DNA from: an uncultured Gemmatimonadota bacterium
GTDB taxonomy: Bacteria; Gemmatimonadota; Gemmatimonadetes; Gemmatimonadales; Gemmatimonadaceae
Assembly: GCA_946887155.1 (NCBI GenBank)
Contig: CAMPKM010000080.1
Span: forward strand, 1 to 9,897
Direction: 5' to 3'
DNA: 9,897 nucleotides
In this document: positions 6,989 to 9,897 of the stretch, piece by piece
Numbering within the stretch: the first letter of the stretch is position 1
Layout: each line of letters begins with the position of its first letter
Made by a program: the position numbers and the translations under genes
Notes under the pieces: model-generated
The model's database searches: none
Seen by the model: only the letters and a program-made list of their open reading frames with translations
Told to the model about the DNA's origin: nothing

Positions 6989-7007
6989 AGAACCAGGGAG
7001 ACCTTCC

Positions 7008-7358
7008 ATGAGAATCGCAGCGTTGGCGTTAGGTCTGGTGATCGCGGCTGGCGCATGCGCCAGTTCCCAGACCGCCGCCGCAGACCAGACGGTAACGTCC
7101 AGCAGGACGGCGAGCCGGGCGAACGTCATCAGTCAGCAGGAAATTACCGAAAGCAGGGCGGCGACACTCAATGATCTGGTTCGCCAGTCGCGACCCGGCT
7201 GGAACCGGAATGTGGCCTGGTTCACGAACAACGATCCGGATCCGAATGCCGGTAACATGTCCCCCTCGGGCGTGAAGGAGATCAGGTTCCTGTCCAAGTC
7301 CGAAGCGCAGATGAAATGGGGATCCCGGTACAACGAAGTCATTCAGATCATCCGGTAG
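7008..7358 (+). CDS. Small lipoprotein, divergent paralogue of the preceding plug-like protein
   Basis: Predicted 116-aa lipoprotein. The signal sequence runs to GAC at Cys17 (a weak lipobox, AGAC), followed by an Ala/Ser/Thr linker. The mature part mirrors the neighbour: VISQQEIT against IITEAEIN, a helix with LNDLVRQSRPGW against ALEVVQSLRPNM, and VKEIRFLSKSEAQMKWGSRYNEVIQIIR against VKEIRYIGARDATTRYG...GVILVTTKR. The central VDDVRLGEL strand of the first copy is missing and replaced by an Asn/Asp/Pro-rich loop, so this copy has drifted further. GGGAG stands 7 nt before the ATG. A Leu-Gly pair in the signal peptide uses TTA in GTTAGGT. Tandem duplication followed by divergence is inferred; the role is unknown. 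Confidence 0.75.
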   Translation: MRIAALALGLVIAAGACASSQTAAADQTVTSSRTASRANVISQQEITESRAATLNDLVRQSRPGWNRNVAWFTNNDPDPNAGNMSPSGVKEIRFLSKSEAQMKWGSRYNEVIQIIR

Positions 7359-7405
7359 AGGTGACATCGGGGACGACGGCGAAGTCGCACGGGTGGGGGA
7401 GCCTG

Positions 7406-7633
7406 ATGCTGGGGCTCACCGTCCGGGCCATCACTTCGCCGTCGCTCGCCCGTGACCTGTTGCGCGTCGCGTGGCGCTTTCGTGCGCGGCGCTGGTTCCT
7501 GAAGCTGCCGTTCCTGCCGCTCCCGTCGCGCGAGTACACGCGCTGGCGCATGTACACTGCCTACGGCGATGAACGCGCTGTGCCACCGGTCGAAGACGTC
7601 ATTCGATACGCAAGATGGGCCGGACGGCAGTAA
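7406..7633 (+). CDS. Small basic aromatic-rich protein overlapping queG
   Basis: A 75-aa product rich in Arg, Trp, Tyr and Leu, with VAWRFRARRWFLKLPFLPLP then REYTRWRMYTAYGDERAVPP and a final VEDVIRYARWAGRQ. I believe it is real because GGTGGGGGAG lies 5 nt before ATG 7406, third codon positions are mostly G or C, and its end overlaps the queG start by 19 nt, an arrangement that favours translational coupling. It has no signal peptide. The only hydrophobic stretch (FLKLPFLPLP) is too short to span a membrane. I cannot name a family; the pattern reminds me of small uncharacterised proteins next to queG in related phyla, but that is recollection and not tested. It begins 47 nt after the second lipoprotein. 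Confidence 0.72.
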   Translation: MLGLTVRAITSPSLARDLLRVAWRFRARRWFLKLPFLPLPSREYTRWRMYTAYGDERAVPPVEDVIRYARWAGRQ

Positions 7634-8679
7634 CCGCAGTCGCTACCCCACCCGGCGTCGAGCGGATCAAGGCAGAGGCGTTCGCGTTAGGCTTCGACCT
7701 GGCCGGCATCGCCCGCCTGGGCCCTGCCGGCACGTTCCCGGCTTTCGAGCGATGGCTGGAACGGGGACTTGGCGGCGAGATGGCCTGGCTCCGTCGCGAT
7801 GCCGTGCTCCGGAAGGACATGCGGCTTCCCCATCGTGGGGCGCGCTCGGCGATCGTCGTGGCGCTCGACTACGGCGGCCGGCAGCCGGCGGGGACGCTCG
7901 CCCGGTACGCGCGTGGGCGGGACTACCATGGCGTGATGAAGGAGCGACTGTTCGCGCTTCTGCAGTGGATCCAGACCGAGACCGGGACGAAGGTGTCCGG
8001 CCGGCCGTACGTCGACACGGGCCCGATTCTCGAGCGCGATCTGGCCCGGCTCGCGGGACTGGGCTGGTTTGGGCGGAACTCGATGTTGATCAACCCGAAG
8101 CGCGGCTCGTTCCTGTTCCTCGGTGCGCTGTTCGTGGACCTCGAGCTGGAGCCGGACGCGCCGTTTGCTGAGGAGCATTGCGGGACGTGCCGCCGTTGTG
8201 TCGACGCCTGTCCGACCGGCGCGATCGTGGAAGACGGCGTGGTCGACGCGACGCGTTGCATCTCCTACCTCACGATCGAGAAGCGGGGCGCCATTCCGGC
8301 CGAATGGCGGCGATCCATCGGGACACTCGTTTATGGATGCGACATCTGCCAGGATGTCTGTCCGTGGAACGTGCGCTTCGCGAGCGAAGCCCGTGATCCC
8401 GACCTGACCACCGGAAGCGTCGAGGCATCGCCGGACCCGGTGACACTTCTGCGCCTGGACGCCGACGGCTTCCAGCGTCGCTTCGGCGGAACGGCAGTCA
8501 CGCGCGCGGGGAGGCAGGGTGTGTCCCGCAACGCCGCTGTTGCCCTGGGGAATCGCGCCGGTCCGGGAGACCTCGACGCGCTGCTCGATGCGCTCGAAAC
8601 GGAGCAGGATCCGGTGGTACGGGAGCACGTGGAATGGGCGGTAGCCAAGATCCGTGGGGAAGGCGACATCGGGGTCTGA
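7615..8679 (+). CDS. queG: Epoxyqueuosine reductase QueG
   Basis: Catalyses the last step of queuosine synthesis, reducing epoxyqueuosine to queuosine at the wobble position of GUN-anticodon tRNAs, with cobalamin and two 4Fe-4S clusters; cytoplasmic. The N-terminal half is the cobalamin-dependent reductase domain, with YVDTGPILERDLA containing Asp134 at the place of the proposed catalytic acid, and GWFGRNSMLINPKRGSF. Ferredoxin-type ligands are Cys189, 192, 195, 199 (CGTCRRCVDACPTGAI) and Cys215, 242, 245, 249 (CISYLTIE and GCDICQDVCPWN). The C-terminus carries HEAT-like repeat sequence (VSRNAAVALGN, VVREHVEWAVAKI). Length 354 aa is normal. The ATG at 7615 has no clear Shine-Dalgarno and lies inside the preceding small gene, so coupling is likely. 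The last codons and TGA stop lie in a GGGGTCTGACC repeat core; the protein simply ends DIGV. GCGTTAGGC near residue 24 encodes Ala-Leu-Gly. Confidence 0.97.
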   Translation: MGRTAVTAVATPPGVERIKAEAFALGFDLAGIARLGPAGTFPAFERWLERGLGGEMAWLRRDAVLRKDMRLPHRGARSAIVVALDYGGRQPAGTLARYARGRDYHGVMKERLFALLQWIQTETGTKVSGRPYVDTGPILERDLARLAGLGWFGRNSMLINPKRGSFLFLGALFVDLELEPDAPFAEEHCGTCRRCVDACPTGAIVEDGVVDATRCISYLTIEKRGAIPAEWRRSIGTLVYGCDICQDVCPWNVRFASEARDPDLTTGSVEASPDPVTLLRLDADGFQRRFGGTAVTRAGRQGVSRNAAVALGNRAGPGDLDALLDALETEQDPVVREHVEWAVAKIRGEGDIGV

Positions 8680-8681
8680 CC
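8671..8681. repeat. Single GGGGTCTGACC repeat core over the queG stop
   Basis: The 11-mer matches the units of the terminal palindrome at 9850-9897 and the core of the inverted repeat at 2352-2400. It contains the queG TGA (8677-8679). No second arm is present nearby, so it is either half of a decayed REP-like palindrome or a chance match. Confidence 0.45.
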
Positions 8682-8741
8682 TCGATTTCGCGTTGCACCG
8701 CCTCCTCATCGCCCGCATAACGAAATCGGCCAAACGCGCGT

Positions 8742-8764
8742 CTTCCGGACACCAGGTCCGGAGG
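8742..8764. terminator. Hairpin downstream of queG, possible terminator or decayed repeat
   Basis: CTTCCGGAC (8742-8750) pairs with GTCCGGAGG (8756-8764) over 9 bp including one G-T wobble, with loop ACCAG, 62 nt after the queG stop. It is the strongest stem in this gap but is followed by AATCCC, not a T-run, so intrinsic termination is doubtful. Confidence 0.35.
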
Positions 8765-8880
8765 AATCCCGCGACGCATGCGCGTTCGCCATAACAAGTT
8801 CGGGCGCGGCGTGAACGATCCTCTCCGCATGCTCCAATGGCTGGCCTTCGAATTGCATAACCGGGTTCGTGCCATCGAGG

Positions 8881-8898
8881 GCAGGATGTTCGTCCTGC
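8881..8898 (+). terminator. Weak hairpin with short T-run
   Basis: GCAGGA (8881-8886), loop TGTTCG, TCCTGC (8893-8898), then TTTG. It is a perfect but short stem about 200 nt after queG, so it is only a candidate terminator for the upstream run. Confidence 0.25.
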
Positions 8899-9054
8899 TT
8901 TGAAGACCCTCTCGATTCCTGTCGGCCGGGAATCAGATCGGTTCTTCGCCATGCACGAAAATTGTTCTCGCGCGAATTCACTCTTGCTGAAAGAGGACTC
9001 GCGACAGACATTGCCGCGCCGGTCGAATCGTCTTTGGCCGCAGACTGATACTGG

Positions 9055-9837
9055 ATGAAACGGTTCGACCTCGCACTAGCATCGGCACTCACGCTGCTCG
9101 GCGTGTTCGTCACACGAGAGGCGCTCGCCACTCGTGCGCTCAGCGACGCTGAGCGCAACGCCAGCTTCGGCACCGCGCGTGTCGACACGGCTGCCGCGTT
9201 GTCCGACTCCGCTCCGGTCGCTCGCGACATCGTCCTGCCGCCATCCAATGGATCGTCGCGCGATGATTTGCGTCGGCGCATCGCGCTTGCGTCGGAAGAC
9301 ACCTACATCGGCGACGTGATTGCCTCACACGATTCGGCGCTCGCCCGCTGGCCGGATCGCCATGGCAACCCGCTCCGCGTCTGGGTGCAGCCTTCAGCGA
9401 CGTACTCGGGATTCAACTCGGCATCGGTGCCGGTCGTCCGCCAGGCGTTCGTCGAGTGGTCCAACCTCGGCATCCCGGTGCCCTTCACCTTCGTGGTGGA
9501 TTCGGGCCTGGCTGATGTCCGCGTGACGTGGGTCGAGAAGTTCAACGAATCGATCAGCGGCAAGACGCTGTGGGCGCACGATGACGGCATGTGGATCATC
9601 GACGCCAACATCCAGCTCGCGGTTCGGCACCACTCGGGCGAAGTGCTCGACACGACCTCCGTGCGCGCCATCGCCATGCACGAAGTGGGTCACCTGCTCG
9701 GCCTCGATCACACGACCGACACGACGTCCATCATGGCCCCCAAGGTCCGCGTCCGCGACCTGTCAGCGGCCGATCGGGCCACCGCGCAACTCCTCTACAA
9801 GTTGCCCGCCGGCCGGCTCGCCGACAGCCGAAAGTAA
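9055..9837 (+). CDS. Secreted matrixin-like zinc metalloprotease (metzincin)
   Basis: Predicted exported protease of 260 aa. Residues 1-25 look like a Sec signal peptide (KR, hydrophobic core, cleavage near ALA at 25). A low-complexity Ala/Ser/Asp-rich stretch follows to about 65 and may be a short propeptide; no obvious cysteine switch is seen. The catalytic domain starts near NPLRVWVQP and contains VRQAFVEWSNLGIPVPFTFV, a typical metzincin helix. The zinc site is HEVGHLLGLDH, with ligands His209, His213 and His219 and general base Glu210, followed by Met-turn SIMAP (Met227). The ending DLSAADRATAQLLY is the usual matrixin C-terminal helix. The start codon lacks a strong Shine-Dalgarno sequence. 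The gene stands alone after a 375-bp gap and is followed 12 nt later by a large palindrome. Substrate unknown. Confidence 0.9.
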   Translation: MKRFDLALASALTLLGVFVTREALATRALSDAERNASFGTARVDTAAALSDSAPVARDIVLPPSNGSSRDDLRRRIALASEDTYIGDVIASHDSALARWPDRHGNPLRVWVQPSATYSGFNSASVPVVRQAFVEWSNLGIPVPFTFVVDSGLADVRVTWVEKFNESISGKTLWAHDDGMWIIDANIQLAVRHHSGEVLDTTSVRAIAMHEVGHLLGLDHTTDTTSIMAPKVRVRDLSAADRATAQLLYKLPAGRLADSRK

Positions 9838-9849
9838 CCCCCCAAGTTC

Positions 9850-9897
9850 GGGGTCAGACCCGGGGTCAGACCCGGGGTCTGACCCCGGGTCTGACCC
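9850..9897. repeat. Perfect GGGGTCAGACCC palindrome array at the window edge
   Basis: Two GGGGTCAGACCC units (9850-9861, 9862-9873) are followed by two units in the opposite orientation. Bases 9851-9873 are exactly complementary to 9875-9897, with G9874 at the centre, so a 23-bp perfect stem is possible and may continue beyond the window. It lies 12 nt after the protease stop and could protect or terminate its transcript, or be an insertion of a REP-like palindrome. Confidence 0.85.

Larger units (their letters stand above)
1373..7692. repeat. Dispersed GTTAGGCG word, 7 exact GTTAGGC copies
   Basis: GTTAGGC occurs on the plus strand at 1374, 5452 and 7686, and on the minus strand (seen as GCCTAAC) within 1773-1780, 2854-2861, 3004-3011 and 4014-4021. 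Five of the seven are the full GTTAGGCG, and most are preceded by C. Near matches are GTTAGGT at 7028 and GTTAGGA at 4853. All exact copies lie in genes, as Leu-Gly codons, or over the greA stop. This is a set of scattered sites, not one element. Confidence 0.6.
8680..9054. other. 375-bp non-coding stretch between queG and the metalloprotease
   Basis: No convincing gene on either strand. An open minus-strand frame crosses it (8706-9302) but runs antisense into the protease and has no recognisable domain. Three ATAAC-containing heptamers occur in one orientation: GCATAAC (8715), CCATAAC (8789) and GCATAAC (8855), at 74- and 66-base spacing, the latter two followed by GTTCG within a few bases. 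Hairpins are listed separately; one more, GATTCC (8914-8919)/GGAATC (8929-8934), is present. The protease promoter should lie towards the right end. TTGCTG and GACATT with a 17-base spacer (about 8985-9013) is the best pairing I see, and it is weak. Confidence 0.6.

Noticed and set aside
7687..8952. 421-codon minus-strand open frame opposite queG
   Set aside because: Antisense shadow of a GC-rich gene: no domain, Arg/Pro/Ala-rich translation, no ribosome-binding site.
8706..9302. 199-codon minus-strand open frame across the queG-protease gap
   Set aside because: Half of it is antisense to the metalloprotease and the remainder shows no recognisable domain. A decayed gene cannot be excluded, but nothing supports it.
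1..9897. tRNA or rRNA genes
   Set aside because: I scanned by eye for T-loop sequences such as GTTCGAATC and for cloverleaf pairings and found none convincing; the hairpins seen do not make a cloverleaf.

Overview
The window is GC-rich (roughly 63-65 % by eye), densely coded bacterial DNA with strongly GC-biased third codon positions. Queuosine synthesis, two Gram-negative-type lipoproteins resembling TonB-receptor plug domains, a bacterial deoxyhypusine-synthase-like enzyme and intergenic palindromes together suggest a soil or sediment bacterium of the Gemmatimonadota type. That is an inference from overall style; there is no rRNA or other taxonomic marker here.

Layout. 1-1560 (+) is FAD-dependent glycerol-3-phosphate dehydrogenase, probably missing its first residues at the window edge. 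It converges on greA (1776-2264, -). A repeat-filled gap (2265-2467) separates greA from a deoxyhypusine-synthase-like gene (2468-3700, -). A LOG/TIGR00730-family gene (3871-4842, -) follows. It is bracketed by two copies of a ~210-bp palindromic, MITE-like element (3706-3919 and 4883-5088). From 5093 all genes are on the + strand: an alkaline-phosphatase-superfamily phosphodiesterase, two tandem small lipoproteins, a 75-aa protein overlapping the next gene, and queG (epoxyqueuosine reductase, to 8679). A 375-bp non-coding stretch precedes a secreted metzincin protease (9055-9837). The window ends in a perfect GGGGTCAGACCC palindrome.

How the genes relate. This looks like a housekeeping neighbourhood (glycerol catabolism, transcript-cleavage factor, nucleotide or polyamine-type enzymes, tRNA modification), not a phage, defence or biosynthetic island. 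The run from 5093 to 8679 has short gaps (31, 75 and 47 nt, then a 19-nt overlap) and could be co-transcribed, though a functional theme joining the phosphodiesterase, lipoproteins and queG is not evident.

The most unusual signals lie below gene level. The octamer GTTAGGCG and close variants recur through unrelated genes and hold 7 of the 9 in-frame TTA codons I could find, in the manner of an uptake-type or otherwise selected genomic word. The two palindromic elements differ by a compensated base pair, run up to start codons and appear to supply the end of one protein. GGGGTCAGACC-type repeats sit at gene ends and include the queG stop codon.
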